Assembly: GCA_016292805.1 (NCBI GenBank)
Contig: JAEDFM010000012.1
Coordinates: 1 to 47,551, forward strand
DNA: 47,551 bases
Direction: 5' to 3'
Source of the DNA: Treponema sp.
Lineage (GTDB): Bacteria; Spirochaetota; Spirochaetia; Treponematales; Treponemataceae
Both the position numbers and the translations under genes were made by a program. A model generated the notes under the pieces. It searched no databases and was not told the origin of the DNA. It worked only from the letters and a program-made list of their open reading frames with translations. Numbering within the stretch: the first letter of the stretch is position 1; each line of letters opens with the position of its first letter. Positions 8,465-17,665 of this stretch are shown here, one piece after another.

Positions 8465-9613
8465 GTGAGAAGTGGAAGTTGTATAGCCTCAAAAGCTGAT
8501 TATGATTGTTACACTATGCATCTACCGTTTTCTGTAATCTTAAAAAAGAAACGGATAAATTATATACGCAGTCAACTGGAAAAATTGCATCCTTGTTTTT
8601 CAAAAGATATGACCATTAAAAGCAGATTAAAACTAAAACGGGGTGGTGTGGTTTCTGATGTTGTTGTTATGAATTCTTATAAGCTTGAAGAATATCACAA
8701 TCGGTATCCAGGAAGAAAAATATGGCTTAATGAAGTTCAGGATACATTTGAAGATTTTGGAAAAAAGAAAAGATTATTGCGATTATGTATTTTGTTTTTA
8801 GTCTTAGCCGGGTTGCTAACAATAAGTTACTTTTCGATTGATAGTCAAAGTATTGAAGAGAATGTTGATGAAACACTGAATAGCGATGTTGTGGCTTCGG
8901 AAAAAATGTGTGCTGCTAAAGATATTTTACAGATAATTGCTGACTCAAAAAGTTTAATAACTCATCTGGAAATAATTGCAGATTATAAAGGTGAAAGCTT
9001 TTCTTTTATTACACAGGGGCTGTATCCAGAAGCTTTATTTGATTATCTGAGTTTAATTGAGCTTTCTCAGACTGATTACATAAATGGAATTCCTAACCTT
9101 ACTGTAAAAAGTTCATATTCTCCAAAAAATAATCTGGTTCATAAAATTGATATACAAAAATTTATTTTGTTTAGAGATTTGTTGAAAATGTATGGATGCC
9201 AGATAGTTAATGAATCTTTAGAGAATTCTCATATAAAGGTGAAGTTGCAGAAATCAAAAGAATTGGAAGCTGTTCTGGAGAAATTAAAAGAAAAATTATT
9301 GGAATGCAATTGTGGTGTAAGAAAAATAAAAATCGATTCTGGTAAAGCTGATGAATTATTGATGGAAATTATTTTTGAAGATAATTCTCTGGTTGTTCCA
9401 TTTGACGGAATTAAAGGGGACTTGTTTAAAAGAAATATGACTGAGGAATTACCAAATGTGAGTTCATCTAAAAAAGTACAGATTTTTCAGATGCAGGAAA
9501 AACTGGATGGAAAAATGCCTGGAGTAAAGCTTGGAGAGATTCATCGAAAAAACGGGACAACAGTTACTTTTTATAAAACCCCAGCAGGAAAAATAATTAA
9601 GGAGGAAAAATGA
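8465..9613 (+). CDS. Bitopic membrane protein with GspL/PilN-like topology
   Basis: A 382-residue protein with a GTG start preceded by GGAG at 8456-8459; the ATG two bases earlier is immediately followed by a stop. The topology is a ~100-residue basic cytoplasmic part (RSQLEKLHPCFSKDM, KLKRGGVVSDVVV), one transmembrane helix (about 103-123, LLRLCILFLVLAGLLTISYF) and a ~255-residue periplasmic part with helix/strand repeats. In type II systems GspL and GspM have this arrangement and link the ATPase to the periplasm, and this gene sits in the usual gspL/gspM region. The canonical actin-like cytoplasmic domain of GspL is missing or reduced. Identity as GspL is therefore inference from place and topology. 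Confidence 0.6.
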   Translation: MRSGSCIASKADYDCYTMHLPFSVILKKKRINYIRSQLEKLHPCFSKDMTIKSRLKLKRGGVVSDVVVMNSYKLEEYHNRYPGRKIWLNEVQDTFEDFGKKKRLLRLCILFLVLAGLLTISYFSIDSQSIEENVDETLNSDVVASEKMCAAKDILQIIADSKSLITHLEIIADYKGESFSFITQGLYPEALFDYLSLIELSQTDYINGIPNLTVKSSYSPKNNLVHKIDIQKFILFRDLLKMYGCQIVNESLENSHIKVKLQKSKELEAVLEKLKEKLLECNCGVRKIKIDSGKADELLMEIIFEDNSLVVPFDGIKGDLFKRNMTEELPNVSSSKKVQIFQMQEKLDGKMPGVKLGEIHRKNGTTVTFYKTPAGKIIKEEK

Positions 9614-10107
9614 AAAATAAGTTTGTGATATTACTTTTTCTATGTTCAACTTATTTAGGTTGTAATTCAATTCCCGTAAAAAGTGAGCCGTCGGAATTCA
9701 GTGGATTTGTAATAGATGAAAACAATAAGCCATTGGAAAATGTTGTAATAAAAATTTTAAGTTCAGATATTTCTGAAATTACAACTGTTACAAATCAAAG
9801 TGGAATGTTTGTTTTTAGCGAAATTAAAACTGGAGATTTGAATGTTCTGGCGTATAAAGAAGGTTATACAAAATATGACGAAAAAATTGAGTTTTATAAC
9901 CGGGATAAAATTTTATGTATTCAGATATGCAGTGCAGATTTAGTTTTAGATAACATAGAAAAAGCTGTTTTAATTAAGGATTTTGAAAATGCCAGAAAAC
10001 AGTTAAACAGCATTTATTGTAATGATTCAAAAAATCTTAAATGGGTATTGAATGAATATAAAAAAGTAATAGGGGAGAAGAAAAATGAAAATAAAAAAAA
10101 TCTGTAA
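9610..10107 (+). CDS. Lipoprotein with carboxypeptidase-regulatory-like (Ig-like) domain
   Basis: A 165-residue exported lipoprotein. The signal peptide ends in a spirochaete-type lipobox with Cys18 (STYLGC). The next ~75 residues form a CarboxypepD_reg-like beta-sandwich: FSGFVIDENNKPLENVVIKI, TNQSGMFVFSEIKTGDLNVLAYKEGY. The remaining ~65 residues are helical and polar. Such domains often act as binding or stalk modules of surface proteins. It overlaps the preceding gene by four bases (ATGA) with GGAGG at 9601-9605. In this operon it could be a pilotin-like or scaffold lipoprotein for the secretin, but nothing in the sequence proves that. Confidence 0.7.
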   Translation: MKNKFVILLFLCSTYLGCNSIPVKSEPSEFSGFVIDENNKPLENVVIKILSSDISEITTVTNQSGMFVFSEIKTGDLNVLAYKEGYTKYDEKIEFYNRDKILCIQICSADLVLDNIEKAVLIKDFENARKQLNSIYCNDSKNLKWVLNEYKKVIGEKKNENKKNL

Positions 10108-10522
10108 ATGTATTTTATTAATGTTATGTTTTGGATTTTTAAGTTGTAATTTGCTGGGTGAAAATAAAGCTCCTTATATTATCGATGGGAAAATGGTTCT
10201 GGAGGACTCTTCGAAATATGAAATTGCAGGTTTTGATTTTTTGTTTATAAATCAAAATGAAAAAACTGTGAAAAATTTTACTGTAGTTTTTTATATGTTT
10301 GATGAAGATGGAAACCCGATTGGAACAGGTCGTAATAATGTTGTGTTAAAAGTGACCTCTGAAGTTCAAGGGGGAAAATCAATAGCTGGTTGTATTAATT
10401 TGGATTCCTACTTAAATGAAATTCCTTCTGAACCTTACGAAATTGAATATTTATATGTGAGCCAGATTACCTACGATGATAATTCAAAATGGACAGATCC
10501 TTTTGGTTTATGTGTTTTTTAG
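10085..10522 (+). CDS. Small lipoprotein of unknown function
   Basis: A 145-residue protein with a basic N-terminus and lipobox FLSC (Cys21). The mature part reads as a single beta-rich domain (IAGFDFLFINQNEKTVKNF, TVVFYMFDEDGNPIGTG, YEIEYLYVSQITYDD) resembling FxLYD/DUF-type Ig-like modules of Gram-negative lipoproteins. It begins inside the end of the preceding gene (23-base overlap), with GGGGAG about eight bases ahead of its ATG, and it ends eight bases before the protease gene. Three successive lipoprotein genes at this point suggest a surface or periplasmic complex next to the secretin. No specific function recognised. Confidence 0.65.
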   Translation: MKIKKICKCILLMLCFGFLSCNLLGENKAPYIIDGKMVLEDSSKYEIAGFDFLFINQNEKTVKNFTVVFYMFDEDGNPIGTGRNNVVLKVTSEVQGGKSIAGCINLDSYLNEIPSEPYEIEYLYVSQITYDDNSKWTDPFGLCVF

Positions 10523-10530
10523 GAGGAAAA

Positions 10531-11913
10531 ATGAAAGTAAAACTATTTCTTTTAAGTTTTATATTTATATTCTTCAGTTGTGATTTATTTATTCAAAAGG
10601 GTGAAGATTTTATTGGAAAGCCTGAGATGATAGAAATCGAAATTGCAGAACAAACTGTCATAGATGAAAGAAAGTGGACACTTTTTATTTATATGTGCGC
10701 TGATAATAATCTGGAAAGTTCAGCTATTGAAGATATGTATGAAATGGAATGTTCAAATTTAAATACCGATGAAACAACTGTAGTAATCCTTTTGGACAGG
10801 TCTCCTTTATATAATTCTTCAAACAATAACTGGACAGAAACAAAAATGTATAAGTTGAAATCTGGATGTAAGGAAAACCCAAAAAAAATTTTATCTGAAG
10901 AAATTGAATGTAAGGAACTGGGATTAGTAAAAGATTTAGATGTTGAATTGGATATGTCGGATGAAAATACTCTTTCTTCAGCTATGCAATATGTATTCAA
11001 TAAGTATCCTGCCAGTAATTTAGGCTTAATAATGTGGGGTCATGGAAGCGGCTGGAAAAATGATGAATCAGAAAATCTTAACAATTACAAAGGTTTTGCA
11101 TTTGATGAATCTTCCAGCAGTTATATGTCTTTACCTAAATTTGGAATTGCGTTAGAGAAAGGACTTGAAGGAAAAAAACTGGATTTTTTAGGTTTTGATA
11201 CATGTTATGGTGCTGAATTGGAGGTGTTATATGAATTGAAGGATTATGTTAAATACGCCTGTGGTAGCGAAGGTTTGATTTCAACTGACGGATGGAATTA
11301 TACAAAACTGTTTAATAGTTTTCAGATAAGCGAGAAAAAGAATGCAAACGACTTATTAGATGCCTGTTTAGTACAGTTTTCAGAAACTTATACAAATTCT
11401 TCCAGAGCTTCATTTTGTGTATGTGATGTTTCAAAAATAGATTCATATTTTAAAACTTTTGATAATTTCATGGCTTTATGTGGTCATAACATTGTTAATT
11501 CCAATATTCGGGACAGTGTGTTTGAAAAAATTTATGCATCGAATGATTGCAATACTGAACGGTATACATATGGTAAGGACGGTTATGATATCTATCTGGA
11601 TTGTTATTCTTTATGTGAAAACCTGACTCAGTATTTTTGCTCTCAAATAATTACGGAGGCATTTCATAATTTTTCGCAGGCGGAAAATGAATGCGTTCTA
11701 AACTCCTGGGCTAGTGACAGGGACCGTGGTGGTATTGGAGTTTATTTTCAAACTTTAAGTACGGGTGGGTTAATTCAGACTTTCTATAATTCTAATTACA
11801 TCAAAGGAAAAGCCTACGACCAGAGTAAATTCGTTATGGACAGTAATGGGTATGTTCCAAATGTAAACTTATCAGAAAGTTTTCTGGATAAGTTATTTTA
11901 TACAAAATATTAG
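10531..11913 (+). CDS. Clostripain-family (peptidase C11) lipoprotein
   Basis: ATG 10531 is chosen because AGGAGG (10521-10526) sits just ahead and the product then begins with a lipoprotein signal (lipobox FFSC, Cys17); an upstream in-frame start at 10489 would bury it. The 460-residue product carries the C11/caspase-fold dyad: His171 in IMWGHGSGW and Cys225 in GFDTCYGAELE. The N-terminal strand WTLFIYMCADNNLE is also typical of clostripain proteins. These cysteine endopeptidases usually cut after Arg or Lys. It lies between the secretion genes and the RHS gene in the same operon, so processing of the RHS protein or another exported cargo is an attractive inference. Family assignment is strong. 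Confidence 0.9.
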   Translation: MKVKLFLLSFIFIFFSCDLFIQKGEDFIGKPEMIEIEIAEQTVIDERKWTLFIYMCADNNLESSAIEDMYEMECSNLNTDETTVVILLDRSPLYNSSNNNWTETKMYKLKSGCKENPKKILSEEIECKELGLVKDLDVELDMSDENTLSSAMQYVFNKYPASNLGLIMWGHGSGWKNDESENLNNYKGFAFDESSSSYMSLPKFGIALEKGLEGKKLDFLGFDTCYGAELEVLYELKDYVKYACGSEGLISTDGWNYTKLFNSFQISEKKNANDLLDACLVQFSETYTNSSRASFCVCDVSKIDSYFKTFDNFMALCGHNIVNSNIRDSVFEKIYASNDCNTERYTYGKDGYDIYLDCYSLCENLTQYFCSQIITEAFHNFSQAENECVLNSWASDRDRGGIGVYFQTLSTGGLIQTFYNSNYIKGKAYDQSKFVMDSNGYVPNVNLSESFLDKLFYTKY

Positions 11914-11921
11914 GAGATGGA

Positions 11922-14900
11922 ATGAAAAGAAAAATTTATACATTAATGTTTTTGTATTTTGTTTTTACAGCAACAAATGTGTTTTGTGATAAAAATCAAA
12001 GTGCAGCTATTACAAAAGCAGCTGATCATGGGGGAGACCTCAGTAGTTGTTCACCACAAGCTTTACAGGCAGCTGCAGACTATGCCTCGTCAAAAGGTTT
12101 TGATGCTGCTGCGGCTGCTATTATTTCTGAATTAACCAGTAGATATGGACCTGCTTATAAAGAGGCTATAGAAGCTGAATCTGCAGCTGCAGATGCTATT
12201 AGAGAACTGGTTAAAAATGAAAAAGACCTAAAAGAAGCATTGGATAGACTGGAAAATCTTAATGAAAAACTAAGACTGTCAGATGATGTTGCAACTAGAA
12301 GTGAATATAGAAAGGCTGTACGGGATGTAAAAAGACTTTCTAAAGAACGAGGGCAAATACAAAAGGATGTACAGAAAAAAGCAGAAGCAATGGAGCAGGC
12401 TTATAAAAAATTAGCAGAAATTTGTGAAACTTTACAGATTTCCGGAGACCCTGTGTTTATAAGTTCAGGAAAATATCAGGCTGAATATACTGATTTTGAA
12501 GCACAGGATTTTGGAGAAAAGTTTTCTGTAAAAAGAAAATTGAGTAACAAATCTTATGATGAAGGCTTCGGTCATAACTGGAATTCTCCATTTGCTTCCA
12601 GAATCATCAGATGTATACCAGACTTTATGGATACTATGATTATGACTGTTAACGAAAGTCTTAATTATGTTCATGAAGGACTTGATATATGCAACAATTA
12701 TAAGGAAAGGTATCCGGACTTTATTTGTACAAAAATTGAAGATTACATTACAGAATATACAGAATTAAAAAACAATTATTCAGCACTACTTGAACTTCTG
12801 AATGAAAAAAATAGAGAGCTTCATACAATATTTGATTTTGATAAGCGAGTTGCCTATGGACGATTTTCAGATCCTGAAACTTATAAAGGCAGTGAGTATT
12901 CAATAATTTATGTTGATGAAAATGGCTTTGAATATGTCTGTTATTTAAATGAAAGAGGAGAATGGGAATCTTTAGGAGATTTATCCAGGGAACACTTTGT
13001 AATCAATAGTATAGACTCAAATGAAAATATTACAAATGGACGGTTTGTGGGAAATGGTTATGTTGTAAGTTATAAAAATGGTCAAAAAAATTATTATGAT
13101 GAATATGGCGTTCTAAGCAAAAAGGTTGATATAAATGGCAATGTAACCAGGTTTTATTCAGATAATACAGGAAGAATTAAAGCTGTTGTTTTAAAGACTG
13201 GTGAAAAATTGAACATCGTTTTAAATGACAAATTTCAGATTACCGAGATAGAAGGTCCTGTTTCTGGAAAAGCTGTCTTTTATTACGAAAACGACTGTCT
13301 TTTAAAAGTAATTGGAACAGATGGAATCGAAGTAAGATTTAAGTATGATGAAGATTTTGATCTTACAAAAATTATTAAAGCTGATGATTCTTATGTAAGC
13401 ATCAATTATGGTGTTGATAACACAAACAGAAAAGTATGTACTCATATTACTAATGAAAATAGTTTTACAGAATATTTTGAATATCATCCCCAGGAAAAGG
13501 AAGTTGTTCATAAAACGGTTAACGGAAATGTAGAATTATTTAGATATAATGATTTTGGAAATGTTGTATACCGAAAAAATGAAGATGGTAAAGAATATAT
13601 TCTAACTAATAATGCTTTAGGATTAATAACATCACAAAAAAATCCTGATGGAGATTATAGATATATTTATGATGATAAAAATAATCTTGTAATGCGGATT
13701 GAAAATAATGATGGAGTTGCCCGATTTGAATACGATGAAGAAGGACGGTTGCTCAAAGCATTTGATGAAGATGGTTTTTATAATGAGTACATCTATGACG
13801 ATAGAGGAAATGTAATAGCTCACTATTATTGTTCAAATTTAATTACTGCTTGTGAATATTCTGATAATGGACTGCTGATTCATGCATCGGAAAATAATTG
13901 TGACTATTATTACGACTATAACAATTTTGGAAGTATAACTTCTAAAACTACTATCGATCATAATGTACATAATGAGGAAAATATAATCTCGGAAAAATGG
14001 GTTTACGATGATACTAACAGATTATGTCAGTACATTAATGCTTCTGGAGAAATTACAGATTTCATTTATGACAAAAATTATAAATGCGAAATAAGTCCTG
14101 AAAAATTAAAGAAAGAACACTTTTATAATTCTCGTGGATGGGAATACAAATTAGTAGAAACTGATTTGAATACTGGAATTAAATATGTAAAAGAATCTGC
14201 TTTTGATAATCAGGGGAGATGTGTAGAGGTAAAAATCGATGGACAACTTTTTTCAACCTATGATTATTTACCTTCGGGAGTATTAAAAGAATACACTGTT
14301 TGGAATATTAATAATTCAGCAAAATACAATGAAACTAAACATGGAATTAAAACAGAATACAAATATGATTCTTTTGGAAGAATCCTTTCGGAATCAAAAA
14401 CTCTAGTATCTGAAAATAGTGAAGGCAGAATTCCCATTCTAGATGAATGCAGCATAACATACACAAATAAATATATATCAGGGAATAATTCAACAGTTGT
14501 TTCTCAAATTAAAGATTGTGAATTACCTTATGTCTATACTTATGATAAAAAAGGTCGGCTTACTTCATTTGCAAAGCCTGATGGGTATGAGCGAAAAATT
14601 GCGTATTCAAAAGGAAATAGAAAAATATACGAAACAGATTCTAATGGTTATCATAATAAATATACATATAACAATGATGGAACATATTCTGTTAGAACTG
14701 AATTAAATAATGTTTTTTCATCTGAATGTGAATACAATGAAGCTGACTTATTAATATCATATTCCGATTTTACTGGTTCGTTTAAAAAATATAATTACAA
14801 TGGTTTTGGATTACCGGTAGAAGAAAGTGCAAATGATACAATTACAGAATTTTATTACAACAAAAAAAATAAACTTTGCAAAAAAAATACAATTATAAAA

Positions 14901-17654
14901 GACTCAAATAAAAAAAATGTAATCAGTAAGAATTATTCTGACAATGTTATTACAACTCGAAATGGCAGATATATTACAAGTGTAAAAACTTACGATGCCT
15001 GGGGGCGTGTAACAGAATTAACTGATTCTAATGGGAAAACAAAATATGAGTATAACTGCCTGGGACAGATTCAAAAATCTATAAATGGAAATGGGGAAGA
15101 AACTGAATATTTATATAACGCTTTAGGACTTATTAGTAAAGCAATTAAAGAAAATGAAATTACTGAATATGTGTATGGTGTAGATGGACGAATTGTAGCC
15201 GTCTATAAGAATGGAAAAAAATGTTCGGAATATGAATATAATAAGTATTCACAATTAATCAGTCATACAAATTTTCTTGGAGATGTTAAACAGTTTTCTT
15301 ATAACCAGGATGGAAATATTAACTGTATAGTTAATAATGATACGGGGTGTGCAAAGTTTTCATACACTAACGATTCTATTTTTTATACAAATGAAAATGG
15401 TTATACAAGGGAAAAAAGAAGAATACAATTAAAGGCTGGGAACAGTTTATCAACAATAGTAGAAAAAAATTTCTTGAATCAAATTGAATTTCTTAAAAAT
15501 GAGAATACACAATTGAAATATGAATATGATGAAACCTTCAGATTAATCAGACAAAAGGATGAAAAATCTGGAATAGAAATTGATTATTTTTATGATGACT
15601 TTGGTAGGCTGGCCGGTAAAAAATCTGAAATTTTCGATGTGGATTATATATATGATGAATGTGGAAAGATTAAAAGAATTTCAGAAAATAAGTCTAAGTC
15701 CTGGGTAAATATTAAGGATAGTAAAAATAAGATAGAGTACGAATATTCAACAGGTGAAAGGTTAATTCAATTCTTTAACAATATTGGACAATTGCAGGGT
15801 GAGGTGATTAAGGATAGATTAGGGCAGGTTCAATATTATGAAGCTGTAATTTTCAATGAAAATAATAAAATTGCCATGACTTACAATAATGAAGGAAATT
15901 TTTCCCGATTCAAGTATGATTCAAGAGGACGTCTTGTTTGTGAAGAGAAAAATTACAGGCAGACTTTGTATGATGCGGAACTGGCAGAGTTAATTAGCTG
16001 TGGAGGTTTTGAACCTGCAGCTAATATTGCTCTTCCAAAAATGAATCTTTCAGATAATGAATATTATGAAATAAATAATATTTGCAGGTTGATGGATGTA
16101 AAATTTAATCCGATAGATTTAAAAGAAGTATGGACAATTGAATATGATTATACTCTTACTGGTAGTCTTAAACAGAAAAAATCCCCTCTGGGAACAATCG
16201 TTTATGAATATGACGAAAAAGACCGCCCTGTTAAAAAACATACTACAGAAACAAATGATTTTGGTATAACTTATTGCTGGAATGATTCAGATACTTTGGA
16301 ATTAGAGCAGAGTCAGTATTATACAAAAAAATATGAATTTGATTCTAATAATAAAAGACCAGTTCGTATTAAGAAAACTGATTATCAAAATCAGACAGAA
16401 GAATTGATTGAATACGATTATGATGCACTGGGTAGAAGATACTGCGAAAAAATAAATGGTCTTTCTTTCATTTATATTTATGATGGGGTTACAACAAATG
16501 TTATAGGAAAAATTCCTGTATTTGAAAATGGACGTATAAATGTTTATTCCATAGATGAAATGAATTATTCCAACGAATATAGAACTTTTATAGATATTCA
16601 AAACAACAATACAACACGAAGTGTAGAAAATACTTATAGAAAAGTTTCTTATAGTGATAAGCCGGTAATTAATATTGGTGTAGTTGCCCAAAACTACTAT
16701 TCTTTGGATTTGGCAGATAATACTATAAAAGTTGCAAATATGTTGAATTGGAGTAACAATAATAGTGTATGGGGAAACAATTCTAATCTAGGCTTCAGAG
16801 ATTACGATGCTTCTATTAAATGTTTTACTTCCAGTGATCCAGTTTCGGACGGCGGAAATTATTTTGCATACTGTGCAACCGATCCCCTTAATTATAGAGA
16901 CAGTGCGGGTTTCAAAAAAACTTCAATTACACCAGCTCAGGAAGCCAGATTCATTGCAGCATTAGCTTATTTTCTGACTTTTAATCCACAGGATTTTGCT
17001 GAAGGTGGTTGGGGTGGTATGCCAAAAAGTTTTGATTGTGCAGATACATCTGCCTTTTTAAATTGGGTTGCATCAAAAACGGCCGGTATTGATAATATTT
17101 CTCCTTTATTGCAAAAGTTTGGGGAATTACTTGATGCTGGTAAAATAGAAGAAGCTCGTGCAATTTTTAATTCCAAAGATTTCTTTTCAGAAGATTTTGA
17201 AGAGTCCTTTACAAAACTTTTCAGAGGATATGATAGAAATCTGTTAAGAAATTTAGGACTTTCTGATGAAGATATTTACAAACAGAACGAGATTTACAAG
17301 GATGTAACAAACTGGATTATGACCTGTCCAGGCTTGCTGAGTCCTGGAACTGTTTTGGTTTGGAAATCTTCGAAGTATCCTGCAGGTATGGATAGTGGTA
17401 ATTGGACTGGACATACATTAACTGTATTAGCAAGGTGTTTTGATAATAATGGAAACTTAATTGGCTTTGCGTATCTGGAAGGACATCAGGGGGAAGATCA
17501 TTTAACTGAAATTGGGTATATGTCGCTACAACCAGATAATTTAGGAAGATATGATCTTGATTCCTGGTATGGTGATTTTTTGGGAGCTTATGAAATTGAA
17601 TCTAGTGATAAGCATTGGGAAAGTTTAATAAAAAATAATAATTGTTCTAAATAA
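11922..17654 (+). CDS. RHS/YD-repeat polymorphic-toxin-like protein with Sec signal and C-terminal cysteine-hydrolase-like domain
   Basis: A 1910-residue exported protein. In order it has a signal peptide (1-22); an Ala-rich helical and coiled-coil region (about 25-170); a DUF6531-like entry motif DPVFISSGKYQAEYTDFE from residue 176 with GFGHNWNSPF; many YD repeats (Y-E/D-Y and G-R-L units) to about 1560; and the RHS core motif GFRDYDASIKCFTSSDP near 1623, followed by YCATDPLNYRDSAGF. After the core, ~245 residues form a distinct domain with FDCADTSAFLNW (Cys1706), PGTVLVWKSS and GHTLTVLAR (His1831), reminiscent of NlpC/P60 or papain-like hydrolases. RHS shells enclose toxic C-terminal domains that are released by proteolysis. 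No VgrG, PAAR or type VI genes are present. Secretion through the adjacent type II machine is inferred. Confidence 0.88.
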   Translation: MKRKIYTLMFLYFVFTATNVFCDKNQSAAITKAADHGGDLSSCSPQALQAAADYASSKGFDAAAAAIISELTSRYGPAYKEAIEAESAAADAIRELVKNEKDLKEALDRLENLNEKLRLSDDVATRSEYRKAVRDVKRLSKERGQIQKDVQKKAEAMEQAYKKLAEICETLQISGDPVFISSGKYQAEYTDFEAQDFGEKFSVKRKLSNKSYDEGFGHNWNSPFASRIIRCIPDFMDTMIMTVNESLNYVHEGLDICNNYKERYPDFICTKIEDYITEYTELKNNYSALLELLNEKNRELHTIFDFDKRVAYGRFSDPETYKGSEYSIIYVDENGFEYVCYLNERGEWESLGDLSREHFVINSIDSNENITNGRFVGNGYVVSYKNGQKNYYDEYGVLSKKVDINGNVTRFYSDNTGRIKAVVLKTGEKLNIVLNDKFQITEIEGPVSGKAVFYYENDCLLKVIGTDGIEVRFKYDEDFDLTKIIKADDSYVSINYGVDNTNRKVCTHITNENSFTEYFEYHPQEKEVVHKTVNGNVELFRYNDFGNVVYRKNEDGKEYILTNNALGLITSQKNPDGDYRYIYDDKNNLVMRIENNDGVARFEYDEEGRLLKAFDEDGFYNEYIYDDRGNVIAHYYCSNLITACEYSDNGLLIHASENNCDYYYDYNNFGSITSKTTIDHNVHNEENIISEKWVYDDTNRLCQYINASGEITDFIYDKNYKCEISPEKLKKEHFYNSRGWEYKLVETDLNTGIKYVKESAFDNQGRCVEVKIDGQLFSTYDYLPSGVLKEYTVWNINNSAKYNETKHGIKTEYKYDSFGRILSESKTLVSENSEGRIPILDECSITYTNKYISGNNSTVVSQIKDCELPYVYTYDKKGRLTSFAKPDGYERKIAYSKGNRKIYETDSNGYHNKYTYNNDGTYSVRTELNNVFSSECEYNEADLLISYSDFTGSFKKYNYNGFGLPVEESANDTITEFYYNKKNKLCKKNTIIKDSNKKNVISKNYSDNVITTRNGRYITSVKTYDAWGRVTELTDSNGKTKYEYNCLGQIQKSINGNGEETEYLYNALGLISKAIKENEITEYVYGVDGRIVAVYKNGKKCSEYEYNKYSQLISHTNFLGDVKQFSYNQDGNINCIVNNDTGCAKFSYTNDSIFYTNENGYTREKRRIQLKAGNSLSTIVEKNFLNQIEFLKNENTQLKYEYDETFRLIRQKDEKSGIEIDYFYDDFGRLAGKKSEIFDVDYIYDECGKIKRISENKSKSWVNIKDSKNKIEYEYSTGERLIQFFNNIGQLQGEVIKDRLGQVQYYEAVIFNENNKIAMTYNNEGNFSRFKYDSRGRLVCEEKNYRQTLYDAELAELISCGGFEPAANIALPKMNLSDNEYYEINNICRLMDVKFNPIDLKEVWTIEYDYTLTGSLKQKKSPLGTIVYEYDEKDRPVKKHTTETNDFGITYCWNDSDTLELEQSQYYTKKYEFDSNNKRPVRIKKTDYQNQTEELIEYDYDALGRRYCEKINGLSFIYIYDGVTTNVIGKIPVFENGRINVYSIDEMNYSNEYRTFIDIQNNNTTRSVENTYRKVSYSDKPVINIGVVAQNYYSLDLADNTIKVANMLNWSNNNSVWGNNSNLGFRDYDASIKCFTSSDPVSDGGNYFAYCATDPLNYRDSAGFKKTSITPAQEARFIAALAYFLTFNPQDFAEGGWGGMPKSFDCADTSAFLNWVASKTAGIDNISPLLQKFGELLDAGKIEEARAIFNSKDFFSEDFEESFTKLFRGYDRNLLRNLGLSDEDIYKQNEIYKDVTNWIMTCPGLLSPGTVLVWKSSKYPAGMDSGNWTGHTLTVLARCFDNNGNLIGFAYLEGHQGEDHLTEIGYMSLQPDNLGRYDLDSWYGDFLGAYEIESSDKHWESLIKNNNCSK

Positions 17655-17665
17655 AGGAGAACTAA

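Noticed and set aside
12465..16691. Several minus-strand open frames of 60-130 codons inside the RHS gene
   Set aside because: They are Ile/Phe/Ser-rich antisense shadows of the YD repeats with no starts supported by ribosome sites.
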